Source of the DNA: Leptotrichia wadei
Lineage (GTDB): Bacteria; Fusobacteriota; Fusobacteriia; Fusobacteriales; Leptotrichiaceae
Assembly: GCF_007990445.1 (NCBI RefSeq)
Contig: NZ_AP019841.1
Coordinates: forward strand, 1,364,001 to 1,428,000
Length of the DNA: 64,000 nucleotides
Direction: 5' to 3'
Positions 43,232-52,297 of the stretch are shown here, piece by piece; position 1 is the first letter of the stretch; the number at the start of each line of letters is the position of its first letter. The translations under genes were made by a program, and so were the position numbers. The notes under the pieces were generated by a model that did no database searches, was not told the DNA's origin, and saw only the letters and a program-made list of their open reading frames with translations.

Positions 43232-43552
43232 ATGTTGAAAATGCAAGAGTTTATTTTTAAAAAAATGAATGAATGGGAATTTTTAAAATTAAAAAATAAA
43301 AGAGAAAGTTTAAAATTTGAATTAAGAGAAATAAATCAAAAGATACAAAGAGAAGAGGAAATAAGGGAAAGAATAGAAGTAAAGGAGCAGTTAAGAGATG
43401 TTGAAATAAAGAAAGTATCAAATATTTTAAAAGTTTTAAACGCAAGAGGAGAATACGAAAATATTTTTTTAGATTGTAAACATGAGGATTACGAAATAGA
43501 ACTAAAAAGAGTGTTGAAACAATATTTAGATTTTTTAGAATATTACTTATAA
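43232..43552 (+). CDS. helical phage protein
   Basis: 106 residues, rich in Glu, Lys and Arg, likely coiled coil (REINQKIQREEEIRERIEVK). Weak ribosome site (GAAAAGGATG). ATG 43241 is an alternative start. Function unknown. Confidence 0.45.
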   Translation: MLKMQEFIFKKMNEWEFLKLKNKRESLKFELREINQKIQREEEIRERIEVKEQLRDVEIKKVSNILKVLNARGEYENIFLDCKHEDYEIELKRVLKQYLDFLEYYL

Positions 43553-43596
43553 ATACTTGAAAATATTGATAAAATAAGGTATAATAAGGAGGTAAA

Positions 43597-43764
43597 ATGG
43601 ATAAAAAATATGAAACCTTAATTGAAGATGATGTTGAAGTTAAATATTTACTTGACGATATTTTGGCTTTAAAAAAAACAAAGAAAGAATGTGAAATACG
43701 AATTGTTTTCAACAAAGGTAAACTTAATAAAAAAAGATATATAGTGAGAAGTTTATATCGTTAA
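43597..43764 (+). CDS. 55-residue phage protein
   Basis: AAGGAGGTAAA precedes the ATG. It starts MDKKYETLIEDDVEVKYLLD and ends basic. Last gene before the terminator at 43.8 kb. Function unknown. Confidence 0.5.
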   Translation: MDKKYETLIEDDVEVKYLLDDILALKKTKKECEIRIVFNKGKLNKKRYIVRSLYR

Positions 43765-43797
43765 ATTACAATTGAATAGGCAAGACTATAGATATAT

Positions 43798-43855
43798 GAG
43801 CCATTAGATAGATAGATTTTAAAATGAGTCTATTTATTTAATGGCTCTTTTTTTG
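43798..43855 (+). terminator. terminator between early/middle and late genes
   Basis: GAGCCATTA (43798-43806) pairs with TAATGGCTC (43839-43847), enclosing AT-rich sequence. It is followed directly by a seven-T run. It separates the small-gene cluster from the packaging operon. Confidence 0.8.
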
Positions 43856-43881
43856 TCTAAAAATCAAAGAAAGGGGGCAAG

Positions 43882-44415
43882 ATGAAGATTGAGAAAATAA
43901 ATATCAATGAAATAATTGAGTATTCAGGAAATGCTAAAGAACATCCTGAATGGCAAATTGAACAGATTAAAAACAGTATTCAAAAATTCGGATTCAATGA
44001 TCCGATTGCGATTGATGAAAAAAATATTATTATCGAAGGACACGGAAGATATTTGGCATTAAAAGAACTTGGATATACAGAAGTTGAAGTAATCAGATTA
44101 AATCATTTAACAGAGGAGCAGAAAACAGCTTATGCTATTGCTCACAATAAATTAACTATGAATACAGAGTTCGATATTGAAAAATTGCAGTACGAGTTGA
44201 ATAAGCTGGAGGTAAATGATTTTGATTTAAGTGTGCTTGGTTTTGAACAGTCTGAACTTGATGAGATTTTGCAAGAGGAAATGGAAGAGCTAGAAATTGA
44301 AGATGAAGATACAGATAACACAGAAGTCAAACGTACTAAATTAATTTGTCCCTGCTGTAATCATATTGCTGAAAAGAGCGAATTTAAGGAGGTAATGGAT
44401 GGCGAAGATACATAA
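43882..44415 (+). CDS. ParB-like nuclease-domain protein
   Basis: 177 residues. N-terminal ParB/Srx fold: INEIIEYSGNAKEHPEWQ, then FNDPIAIDEKNIIIEGHGRY, where the GHGR loop is the phosphate-binding motif. The C-terminal part is acidic, then a possible zinc knuckle (LICPCCNH). Phage genes of this type often precede a methyltransferase and terminase. It overlaps the methyltransferase by 17 bases. Confidence 0.78.
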   Translation: MKIEKININEIIEYSGNAKEHPEWQIEQIKNSIQKFGFNDPIAIDEKNIIIEGHGRYLALKELGYTEVEVIRLNHLTEEQKTAYAIAHNKLTMNTEFDIEKLQYELNKLEVNDFDLSVLGFEQSELDEILQEEMEELEIEDEDTDNTEVKRTKLICPCCNHIAEKSEFKEVMDGEDT

Positions 44416-45199
44416 TGACAAATATTATACTCCTGATCCAGTTGTAAGAAAAGTGATTGAAGTTCTTGAAAAAGATGTGATGCCAATCAATAAGTTTTCA
44501 AGAATTATTGAGCCAAGTGCAGGTGCCGGAGCGTTTCTTAAAAGACTTCCTAAAATTGCGGTTGGATACGATATAGAGCCACAAGGTGAAAATATCATAA
44601 AAGGCGATTATCTTAAACAGAATGTTCCATATATGAAAAACAGCCTTGTAATTGGAAATCCGCCTTTTGGAAGTAGTGGAAATTTGCATACAGAGTTTAT
44701 AAAGAAAAGTATGGAACATTCTGACTATGTGGCATTTGTGCTTCCAGGTGATATGTATAAGAAAGATAAATTTGAAAATATTGAATTATATAAGTCGTAT
44801 ATGTTGCCAGCGGTCAAATACAGCGGAGTTAAGTTAAAATGCTGTTTCAATATTTATCGCAAGAGAAAAGGCAAATTAAAAGAAAAGAATATCAAAGATG
44901 CTGAAATTTTAACATTTTCTAAAACTAAGAGTACTACAAAACAGCAGGAATTGTATTGGTTAAATATAAAGTCTGATTTCAGATTCATAGCATTTGGAAC
45001 AATAAGATTGCTAAAAAGCACAGATAAAAGAGTACGAGCGAAAGAAATAAAAATAATCTTGAAGAAAAAGGTTAATTTAAAACCAGTTTTGGAAAAGTAT
45101 TTGAAGAATAGGGCTAAAGTTGCAGTATCAACTCCGAATGTAAGCAAAAAAGAAATCGTTGAGTTAATATATGATAATTTTCCACAATTGAGGGAATAA
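44399..45199 (+). CDS. phage DNA N6-adenine methyltransferase
   Basis: 266 residues. SAM-binding motif in IIEPSAGAGAFLKRL and catalytic motif IV NPPFGSSGN, the signature of N6-adenine methyltransferases. No restriction enzyme is beside it, so it is an orphan enzyme that may protect phage DNA or mark it for packaging. Overlaps the ParB-like gene; GGAGG is upstream. Confidence 0.78.
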   Translation: MAKIHNDKYYTPDPVVRKVIEVLEKDVMPINKFSRIIEPSAGAGAFLKRLPKIAVGYDIEPQGENIIKGDYLKQNVPYMKNSLVIGNPPFGSSGNLHTEFIKKSMEHSDYVAFVLPGDMYKKDKFENIELYKSYMLPAVKYSGVKLKCCFNIYRKRKGKLKEKNIKDAEILTFSKTKSTTKQQELYWLNIKSDFRFIAFGTIRLLKSTDKRVRAKEIKIILKKKVNLKPVLEKYLKNRAKVAVSTPNVSKKEIVELIYDNFPQLRE

Positions 45200-45201
45200 A
45201 C

Positions 45202-45924
45202 ATGACTAAAAAATTATTACTGAACGAATGGGAAGAACTTGGAGGAGAAAATGCTGCAAAAGGAACTTTAAAGAAACTGGCTGACAAATATGGTGTCCCC
45301 GGGGGGACTGTGAGGCGCTGGAAGAGTGAATATTTAAAGAAGAATAAGGCGGCGAATGTTCGGAATAAAAAGCGAACGAACAGCGAACGTTCAAACGAAC
45401 GTGACATTCAAGTAAAAAAAGATATTTTAAATGGTATTCCAAAAGAGGAAGTTATGAGAAAAAATGAGATTTCAAACGCAACTTATTACAGAAAAGAAAA
45501 AAATATAAGACAACTTAGGTTAGAAAAAACAGAAGAGCAGTTGGATGATATTCTTTTAAAAGTTTATTCTGATTTAGGGGATGTACTAAAGAATGTGGAA
45601 ATTTCAAAACGTAACTTAGTAATAAGGATGGCTAAGGAAATCTCAAAAGATGAAACGCTAGATGCCAAAAGACTCCAAATAATTGACAAGGCTTACGTAA
45701 CTATTAAAAAAATGGGAAACGATTTAATGAGGACTGGTAAAATGTTGACTGCGTATGAATTATTAGAAGTCGACAAGCAACTTGCAGAAGAAGCGTTGCA
45801 ACAAGAGAAATTAGAAATTGAAAAATCTAAAATTAAAAAAGATGACGAAAAGGAAATTGAAAAAGAAAATGAAATGATTGAATTGTTAAAAAATATAACA
45901 AAGAAGGTTGAAAAAAATGAATGA
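45202..45924 (+). CDS. terminase small subunit
   Basis: 240 residues. An N-terminal helix-turn-helix (GTLKKLADKYGVPGGTVRRW, about 20-40) is followed by a second DNA-binding repeat (ILNGIPKEEVMRKNEISNAT) and a long helical, charged C-terminus. This architecture and the adjacent large subunit define it. It recognises the phage packaging site. The stop overlaps the large-subunit start. Confidence 0.82.
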   Translation: MTKKLLLNEWEELGGENAAKGTLKKLADKYGVPGGTVRRWKSEYLKKNKAANVRNKKRTNSERSNERDIQVKKDILNGIPKEEVMRKNEISNATYYRKEKNIRQLRLEKTEEQLDDILLKVYSDLGDVLKNVEISKRNLVIRMAKEISKDETLDAKRLQIIDKAYVTIKKMGNDLMRTGKMLTAYELLEVDKQLAEEALQQEKLEIEKSKIKKDDEKEIEKENEMIELLKNITKKVEKNE

Positions 45925-47119
45925 TTTAACACCAAAACAGTATGAAGTGTTAGAAGTATTTAATAAAGAACAGCCAAGAATCACAATTTTGACAGGAGCA
46001 AAAAGAAGTGGAAAAACATTTTTAAATAATTTTCTTATGTTATCACACATAGCAACATTGGCTAATCAAAATCTTAATTTTATTGTAATTGGAGCAACAA
46101 GTGGAAGTATTTGGCGGAATGTTCTAAACGATTGGGAAGTTATGTTAGGAAAGCAATTTAAGCCAAAAAAAGATGGAAGTTTTAAGCTATTCGGAAACAA
46201 TGTTTATTTATTTGGCGGAGAAAAGGCGGATAGCTGGAAGAAAATGAGAGGGATGACTTCTCACGGCACTTATATAAATGAGGCAACAGCATTACATCAA
46301 ACTTTTATAACTGAAGCATTTTCAAGAACATCTGGGGAAGGAGCTAAGATATTTATTGATACAAATCCAGATAATCCAGCTCACTTTGTTAAAAAAGATT
46401 ATATCGACAATGCTGGAGATAGATTGGAAAACGGCAGATTGAATATTCTAGTTAGTAATTTTAAGCTAGACGATAATGTTTTTCTTAATAAGGAATATGT
46501 GGATTCTATTAAAAAGACAACTCCACGAGGAGCAACTTATGACAGAGATATTTTAGGATTATGGGTAGCTCAAGAAGGAGTTGTATTTGCAGATTTTTCA
46601 GAAAAAGAAAATGTAATTGAAAGTATAGATAATGTTGAGATAAAGGAATATTACATTGGAGTCGACTGGGGATTCGAACATTACGGAACTTTGATAGTTA
46701 TCGGAGTGGATTTTGAGGAAAGTTATTATATTGTCGAAGTAATAGCAAAACAACATAAATATTTTGATTATTGGAAAATGCTAATTTTACAGAAATATAA
46801 AGAATATAGGGCCTCAAGAGTATTTTGTGATAGTGCTAGAGCTGAGTATGTACAAGGACTTTTAGATTTTGGGATAAACGCAGAAAACGCTAAAAAAGAT
46901 GTAAAAGAAGGTATTGATTTGGTTGGGGCTATGTATAAAAGGAATAAGCTAAAAATTACAAAGAAAGCATTCAAAGGAAAGTTTGAGAGTGAGATATACT
47001 CGTATGTTTGGGGTAAAAATGATGAACCGCTTAAAGAAAATGACGATGTAATGGATGCGATAAGATATGTTTTGTATAGCTTGAAAAAAGATGAAGGTGG
47101 AATTGCTTATTTATATTAG
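45917..47119 (+). CDS. terminase large subunit
   Basis: 400 residues from ATG 45917. Walker A is GAKRSGKT (residues 27-34), and GTYINEATALH fits the Walker B region. The RNase H-like nuclease domain has Asp in YIGVDWGFEHYG and FCDSARAEYV, with the last acidic site in NDDVMDAIRYVLYS. It is the packaging motor and headful or site-specific nuclease; full length and intact. Confidence 0.94.
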   Translation: MNDLTPKQYEVLEVFNKEQPRITILTGAKRSGKTFLNNFLMLSHIATLANQNLNFIVIGATSGSIWRNVLNDWEVMLGKQFKPKKDGSFKLFGNNVYLFGGEKADSWKKMRGMTSHGTYINEATALHQTFITEAFSRTSGEGAKIFIDTNPDNPAHFVKKDYIDNAGDRLENGRLNILVSNFKLDDNVFLNKEYVDSIKKTTPRGATYDRDILGLWVAQEGVVFADFSEKENVIESIDNVEIKEYYIGVDWGFEHYGTLIVIGVDFEESYYIVEVIAKQHKYFDYWKMLILQKYKEYRASRVFCDSARAEYVQGLLDFGINAENAKKDVKEGIDLVGAMYKRNKLKITKKAFKGKFESEIYSYVWGKNDEPLKENDDVMDAIRYVLYSLKKDEGGIAYLY

Positions 47120-47131
47120 AAAGGAGGGCTA

Positions 47132-48364
47132 ATGAATAAAGAAGAGAGAACAAGAGTAAAAACTTATTACGACAGAGAACAATATAGCAAATCTAATTTG
47201 AGTAAGAATATGCCGGGATTGTTTGAAGGAACGGTTGAAATTTTTAATCCGATTAGAGATATTGTTAAGGCCCTTTCGAACACAGCTTTAAAAGATTTGA
47301 ACATAGACAATGATAAATTGAAAAAAATTTGGGAAATTAATCAAATGACAACATTTAGTAAAAAGATAGCTAAAGAGATGTACTTAAATGAAGAAGTATT
47401 CGTCGAGGTTATATTAACACCTGATGAGCAGATTAGGTATCTTTTGCATAGTGTAGATGACATCGAATATGTGGAAGTGTTTGGGGAGATAAAAAGGTTT
47501 AAGGTCGAAGGCGAGCAAGTCTATTATGATGAAAATGGAGAAGAGCAGAGTAGAGAGTATTCAAGAGAGTATATAAAACTCGATAATGGAACTGTTAAAA
47601 GAGTTGAAAAAATAGAAGGGGATGTTATTGAAACGCCTTTTATTTTAGAAAAAATACCTGTTTCAAGATTTAAGAATGACAGTAATATTATTGAAGCCTT
47701 GAACATTATAGATAAAATCAATGAAACAGAATGTTATATTGGAAAAATCTTTGGGATACATGGTGATCCGTTACTGCATGCAGATAACATTAAGCAATTT
47801 GCAGATGTAAATACAAGTAATTCTAAAATTAAGAAAAATGCGCAGCTTTTAGAAGAAGCAAGATATAAGAGAAAGAGAATCATAAACACTTATAACACGA
47901 AAGACTTACAAGCTAATTTTAAATATATCGAGTTGACAAATCCACTTATTAGTGAAATGCAAAACGATATAGCGAGGTTAGAAAAGAGATTATCTAATTT
48001 GTTTCCGGAGTATCTTTTGGTAGATACAGCGACACAAAATGTCAGCGAAGAAACTTATTTGTTAAAAAATAACGGGCTTAAGACTAAAGTCGCAAGCTTC
48101 AGAGAAGATTTTATAAAAAGTTTGCTGGAATTAGACAAAATAGCGTTGGAATTATCAGGAAGTTCTGAGGAATTAACTGAAACAAGTTACACATATTTTG
48201 ATACTTTTTTGGAAAATGAAAAGAGCGCTAAATTAACAACTTTATCATTAGCTCTTGATATAATAAACAAAGCAAAAGATATTGATGAGGAGTATAAACT
48301 TAAAAATTTAATAAATAAAATAACGGACGATACTTTACAAGATTTGAGTGGTTTGTATGATTAA
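47132..48364 (+). CDS. phage portal protein
   Basis: 410 residues, directly after the terminase, AAAGGAGGG upstream. It resembles SPP1-type portals in its mixed N-terminal part (PGLFEGTVEIFNPIRDIVKA), a central region and the long C-terminal helix containing EMQNDIARLEKRLSNLFPEY. It forms the dodecameric ring at the head vertex. Assigned by place, size and pattern. Confidence 0.78.
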   Translation: MNKEERTRVKTYYDREQYSKSNLSKNMPGLFEGTVEIFNPIRDIVKALSNTALKDLNIDNDKLKKIWEINQMTTFSKKIAKEMYLNEEVFVEVILTPDEQIRYLLHSVDDIEYVEVFGEIKRFKVEGEQVYYDENGEEQSREYSREYIKLDNGTVKRVEKIEGDVIETPFILEKIPVSRFKNDSNIIEALNIIDKINETECYIGKIFGIHGDPLLHADNIKQFADVNTSNSKIKKNAQLLEEARYKRKRIINTYNTKDLQANFKYIELTNPLISEMQNDIARLEKRLSNLFPEYLLVDTATQNVSEETYLLKNNGLKTKVASFREDFIKSLLELDKIALELSGSSEELTETSYTYFDTFLENEKSAKLTTLSLALDIINKAKDIDEEYKLKNLINKITDDTLQDLSGLYD

Positions 48365-48932
48365 GATAAATTTTGAATGGAATCATAGAGTCGAAAAAAG
48401 ATTATTTATTTTTTTAAAAAAGATAGCTTTTTCGATTTTTAATGATAAAAAAATAAATGTTAATTACTCAAATTTGCTGAAGACATTTATTAATTATAGT
48501 GTGAATTTTGAAAAAGAGTATAAAAGCAAAAAGAATATTGATGTTGAAAAGCATTTAGAATTAGCAAAAAAACAAATAAAAGAAATTAAAGAATGGCAGA
48601 ATAATTTAAACAATTATGTTGAAAATAATAAACAAAAATCAAATTTAAAGGATATATTAAAAAATAATGCAAAATTCAGAGCAAGAAACATGCTTGGAAA
48701 TTACTATAAAGATTTTTTAAAAGAAATAATTGCTGGAGAAAGTGAATATTTCGAATGGAATACAATGGGAGATGAAAGAGTTAGACCCACGCACGAAGCA
48801 AGAGATGGAAAAATTTATAACTGGGATAATGCCGAAATAGTCCCTGGAGAAGAGCCGGGTTGCAGATGTTGGGCTACTGTTTATTTTCCTAATTCGCAGG
48901 AAGAAATTAATGACATAAATCAAAATTCTTGA
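48357..48932 (+). CDS. minor head protein (Mu gpF / SPP1 gp7-like)
   Basis: 191 residues from ATG 48357, overlapping the portal end. The C-terminal motif TMGDERVRPTHEARDGKIY, then GEEPGCRCWATVYF, is the hallmark of phage head-morphogenesis proteins. The N-terminal part is shorter than in Mu gpF. Confidence 0.82.
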   Translation: MIKINFEWNHRVEKRLFIFLKKIAFSIFNDKKINVNYSNLLKTFINYSVNFEKEYKSKKNIDVEKHLELAKKQIKEIKEWQNNLNNYVENNKQKSNLKDILKNNAKFRARNMLGNYYKDFLKEIIAGESEYFEWNTMGDERVRPTHEARDGKIYNWDNAEIVPGEEPGCRCWATVYFPNSQEEINDINQNS

Positions 48933-48946
48933 GAGTTGAAGTATTA

Positions 48947-49024
48947 TAAATCATTTATGAGTTATTTGATGTCGAATCTCAAAAATTTTATAGAGTATCA
49001 ATATTCTAAATCATTTATGAGTTA
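48947..49024. repeat. two 18-bp direct repeats between minor head and scaffold genes
   Basis: TAAATCATTTATGAGTTA occurs at 48947-48964 and 49007-49024, exactly 60 bases apart, with looser similarity around them. This suggests an old tandem duplication in the 118-base gap. Confidence 0.6.
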
Positions 49025-49050
49025 GAACAAATAATCTAAAGGAGTGAAAA

Positions 49051-49671
49051 ATGTTTTTAGGACAAGATTTATTAGAAAGAATGAAATTAAATTATGACAC
49101 TACAACGGAAACAACAGGTGGTGCAGGAGCAAGTAATACTGGTGAAAATAATGGGACACAATCAAATAGTGAAGCTAATGAAACAATAGAAAACTTAAAG
49201 GCCCAAATTGAAAAGATAACAAATGATACTAATAAAGAAATCAATTCTTTGAAATCACAATTAGGTCATGCAAATAAGCAAATTGAAGATTATCAAAAAA
49301 ATGGGAAAAGCGCTGAGGAATTAGCAAAAATGGAAAAAGAAAAATTAGAACAAGAACTCGCTGAAGCTAAAAAACAGTTGAATTTAACAGCGTTGTTAAC
49401 TAAAAAAAGTGAGTTAGTTGCGCAATTAAAAATTAGTCCGCAGTTTGCTGATTTAGTACAAATTACACCAGATATGACACTTGAGAGATTAGAAACAGCT
49501 GTTAAAGATGTAGCAGCGAAAGAAAAAGAGTTTACAACAGAATTTTTGAAAAAAAACTCTATAACAAACGGAGGTTTTAATTCGAAAGATAAGAAAAGAG
49601 ATGAAAAAGATTTTGTTGATAGAATGATTGAAAAAAACAAAAATAACGAAACAGATCTTACAAAATTTTAG
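49051..49671 (+). CDS. capsid scaffolding protein (DUF4355-like)
   Basis: 206 residues: Thr/Gly/Asn-rich start, long coiled coil (about 45-125, NEINSLKSQLGHANKQIEDY), and a helical end. This composition and its place just before decoration and capsid genes match phage scaffolds. AAAGGAG upstream. Confidence 0.8.
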   Translation: MFLGQDLLERMKLNYDTTTETTGGAGASNTGENNGTQSNSEANETIENLKAQIEKITNDTNKEINSLKSQLGHANKQIEDYQKNGKSAEELAKMEKEKLEQELAEAKKQLNLTALLTKKSELVAQLKISPQFADLVQITPDMTLERLETAVKDVAAKEKEFTTEFLKKNSITNGGFNSKDKKRDEKDFVDRMIEKNKNNETDLTKF

Positions 49672-49680
49672 GAGGTTGGG

Positions 49681-50073
49681 ATGTTAAAAAGAACAGTTAT
49701 GCACAAGGAAAAGTTAAATGTGCAAATTAAAATATTAAAATCTGATTTTGCTAACTATATTTACAAAGATAAAAATACAAACAAAGAATATTTGTTAGCT
49801 GGAGCTTTGATTAAAGCAAAAAATGGCGAAGATTTAAGAGAAACAGGGGCCTTTGTAATACCGAGTGGAACTGGTACTAGAGCCGATGGTGTGTTAGTTC
49901 ATGATGTTGAATTTAAATACTACAACGACAATGAACAAGCGACAGTTGCAATCGAAGGTGTGGCTTATTTGGATAAATTAATCGAGGTAGGGAAAGAATA
50001 CACTGCACCAGTCACAATAACAAAAGCGGAATTACCAGAAGGTGTGACTTATATTTATAAGGATAGAAAATAG
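49681..50073 (+). CDS. head decoration protein, probable
   Basis: 130 residues, beta-rich, with GAFVIPSGTGTRADGVLVHD typical of small proteins encoded between scaffold and major capsid. AGGAGG upstream. Role by position and pattern. Confidence 0.6.
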   Translation: MLKRTVMHKEKLNVQIKILKSDFANYIYKDKNTNKEYLLAGALIKAKNGEDLRETGAFVIPSGTGTRADGVLVHDVEFKYYNDNEQATVAIEGVAYLDKLIEVGKEYTAPVTITKAELPEGVTYIYKDRK

Positions 50074-50082
50074 GAGGTTGAA

Positions 50083-51138
50083 ATGGCAATAAGTTTAACG
50101 GATTTATTAAATGCGAAAAGTTTAAATAAGTATTATGCAGGAGTGAAGGGCACTACTTTAGTAGAAGCAATGTTTCCAGCTGGGTTCTCAAATAATTTTG
50201 ATATAAATGTTTTTGTGAGTTTAGACGGTGGAACAGTTGAAGTATTGCAAAGCAGTCAGCTAGATGCAGATGTAATGTTTAGAGATTGGGATTTGAAAAC
50301 AGCAACTAAAGGGGATAAACAATTTTTCAGAGAAGCCATGACATTAGATGAAAAGCGTAGAAAAGAGTTGCTGGAAATTTTAAACACCGGGAATCAAACG
50401 GTAATTGATAATTATTCAAAACAAATTTTTGATAAGTTTGCAGGAGCAAAAGGATTTTTGGCAAGTCCTCGAGCAATCGCATCTTATGCAGCAGCTCAAT
50501 TTTTATCAACAGCAAAAGTTATATTTCCAAATGAAAATGGTGGCGGTCAAACGATTAATTATAAGTTAGCTGATAAATATAAAGAAACATTAGCTGGGAC
50601 TAATATTTGGAGTGCAGCAACTGCTAAACCGCTTGAAGATTTAGAGAGATGGAAAGAAATTGCTGAAGAAGACGGCGGAACAGTTGAAATTGCTTTGATG
50701 TCAAAAGCTACTTTTAATATGTTGAAAAAACACGATACAGTAAAGGAATTATTTAAAAATACAACTGTTACAGTTACTCCAGCGTTAGTTAAAGCAACAA
50801 TTGAAGAAGTGATTGGAATGACTATATTAGTTTGGAATGAAAAAATAAAAGTTGGTAAAACAACAAAAAATGTATTTCCTGATAATGTAGTAACATTAAT
50901 TCCAAATGGTCAATTAGGAGTAATGGAATATGGGCCTACTCCGACAAAAACCGATGAATTACTTGGAATGTTAGGAGATAGAGACGTGGTTGATATTGCT
51001 GGAACATTTTCGACTGTTGAGGTTGTAGCAGAATCAAAATCAGCTGGAGTTGTAAATAATGTGAATGTAGTCATTGAGGACTTGGTAGCTCCAAATCCAT
51101 CTATTATGGATGGCATGTTTATAGCAACAGTAGGGTAG
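50083..51138 (+). CDS. major capsid protein (lambda gpE-like)
   Basis: 351 residues, intact. It has the gpE-family landmarks EAMTLDEKRRKELLEIL near residue 87 and LVWNEKIKVGK, with the conserved ending AESKSAGVVNNVNVVIEDL. It follows scaffold and decoration genes. AGGAGG upstream. It self-assembles into the icosahedral shell. Confidence 0.85.
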   Translation: MAISLTDLLNAKSLNKYYAGVKGTTLVEAMFPAGFSNNFDINVFVSLDGGTVEVLQSSQLDADVMFRDWDLKTATKGDKQFFREAMTLDEKRRKELLEILNTGNQTVIDNYSKQIFDKFAGAKGFLASPRAIASYAAAQFLSTAKVIFPNENGGGQTINYKLADKYKETLAGTNIWSAATAKPLEDLERWKEIAEEDGGTVEIALMSKATFNMLKKHDTVKELFKNTTVTVTPALVKATIEEVIGMTILVWNEKIKVGKTTKNVFPDNVVTLIPNGQLGVMEYGPTPTKTDELLGMLGDRDVVDIAGTFSTVEVVAESKSAGVVNNVNVVIEDLVAPNPSIMDGMFIATVG

Positions 51139-51147
51139 GTGAATTAA

Positions 51148-51321
51148 ATGGCGAAAGAGAATAAAAAGGAAGAGGTAAAAGCTATTGTTGAAGCAGTAGC
51201 TTTAACACCTTTGAGATACAACGATGTTAGATATGAAATTGGTGATAAGTTGGAATTAACTGAGGCAGAATTTGAAATTTTGTCAAAAAATAAACTTGTC
51301 GGCGAAAGAGTTGATGAGTAA
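51148..51321 (+). CDS. small head protein, DUF7210-like
   Basis: 57 residues, starting MAKENKKEEVKAIVEAVALT. LRYNDVRYEIGDKLELTEAE resembles small proteins that follow major capsid genes. Its stop TAA overlaps the next ATG by one base. Weak ribosome site (AGGTGAAT). Confidence 0.6.
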   Translation: MAKENKKEEVKAIVEAVALTPLRYNDVRYEIGDKLELTEAEFEILSKNKLVGERVDE

Positions 51322-51632
51322 TGACGGATGAAACTTTGGAGGAACTGAAAAAATATATTCCTGAAACTTCTGATTTTGATTTACAAGTGGTTGAGCAATT
51401 TTATGAAGTTGCTGAAGAAAAGCACAGTACAGAGAGAGAAAAGCTGCTCAAAATATTTTTGTTTGGTTATTTATTAACTTCGTTAAATGATTTTGATTTT
51501 ACGAAAGTCCAAATTTCAAATATTGTTGTCGAAGAAGCAAATGGAAATAATCCTTATCTTAGGATGTATCAGCAATTATTAAAAACTCTTGATGTTGAAG
51601 AAAATGAAAGTGTAACTATATCAATATTTTAA
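51321..51632 (+). CDS. head-tail connector protein, probable
   Basis: 103 residues, all-helical (LEELKKYIPETSDFDLQVVE), the size and place of gp6-type adaptors that bind the portal. Assigned mainly by position. Confidence 0.55.
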   Translation: MTDETLEELKKYIPETSDFDLQVVEQFYEVAEEKHSTEREKLLKIFLFGYLLTSLNDFDFTKVQISNIVVEEANGNNPYLRMYQQLLKTLDVEENESVTISIF

Positions 51633-51642
51633 AGGAGTTGAA

Positions 51643-51924
51643 ATGTTTAATTTTAAAAACAAAGAAAAAGAAGAAATATTACTTGTTGAGTTGAATCATA
51701 TACTTTTAAATGTTGGTGACAATGAATTAGATTTGACTCAACGAAGAGTAAATATTGCAAAACAGGAGATAGAAAAAAGAAAATTAAAAATAGAGATTAT
51801 AAATTTAGGTGATAAAGATGCCTTGCAAACTAACAGTGAAACAGAAACCAAAAAACAAAAATTTGGAGAAGTTGTTGGCAATGAATCCTCAAAAGATAGA
51901 AGTGGGAACGGTAACGAATTATAG
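51643..51924 (+). CDS. small head-region protein, C-terminus uncertain
   Basis: 93 codons. It overlaps the next gene by 107 bases, and its last 35 codons are low-complexity, while in the other frame that stretch encodes a convincing N-terminus. A shifted frame would end at TGA just before ATG 51818, so a frameshift in an A run near 51,785 is suspected. AAAGGAG upstream. Confidence 0.45.
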   Translation: MFNFKNKEKEEILLVELNHILLNVGDNELDLTQRRVNIAKQEIEKRKLKIEIINLGDKDALQTNSETETKKQKFGEVVGNESSKDRSGNGNEL

Positions 51925-52297
51925 TGTCAAAGGTGGATTTGATGCTTTTGGATTATCAAATGTATTGGATAGTGGTTCAAGTCGTGGAGTTCCTGGGTGG
52001 AATTATAACCAAAAAGCTTTTGAACAATTTAATCCAATGGCTGCTAGATACTTTAAAGAAGGAGTTGCTAGGATTATAAACGGAAGTTTTGATGTTGCAG
52101 CAATGACGAATAAAATTGGAACCGAAGCTAGTACAAGATATAAATCAATGATTGAAAGGATAAAAAGTCCTCCAAATAGTCCTGTGACGATCGCAAGAAA
52201 AGGATTTAATAATCCAATGATTGAAACTGGGCATTTTAAGAGCAATATTGCAGCTAAAATTAACGGGGGGAGAATTGTCGGTAGAGGTGGTGGATAA
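51818..52297 (+). CDS. minor head/connector protein, unknown family
   Basis: 159 residues from ATG 51818, with AGGTGAT upstream. Basic start (MPCKLTVKQKPKNKNLEKLL) and a C-terminal MIETGHFKSNIAAKINGG. Size and place suggest an HK97 gp10-like neck protein, but this is not certain. Confidence 0.55.
   Translation: MPCKLTVKQKPKNKNLEKLLAMNPQKIEVGTVTNYSVKGGFDAFGLSNVLDSGSSRGVPGWNYNQKAFEQFNPMAARYFKEGVARIINGSFDVAAMTNKIGTEASTRYKSMIERIKSPPNSPVTIARKGFNNPMIETGHFKSNIAAKINGGRIVGRGGG

Noticed and set aside
45300-45420. GC-rich spot and GAACG repeats in the terminase small subunit
   Set aside because: The repeats (CGAACG) encode the basic linker of the protein and are explained by coding; a packaging site is possible but there is no independent evidence.
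48930-49030. CRISPR-like repeat pair
   Set aside because: Only two repeats, no array, no cas genes and no further units; a local duplication explains it.
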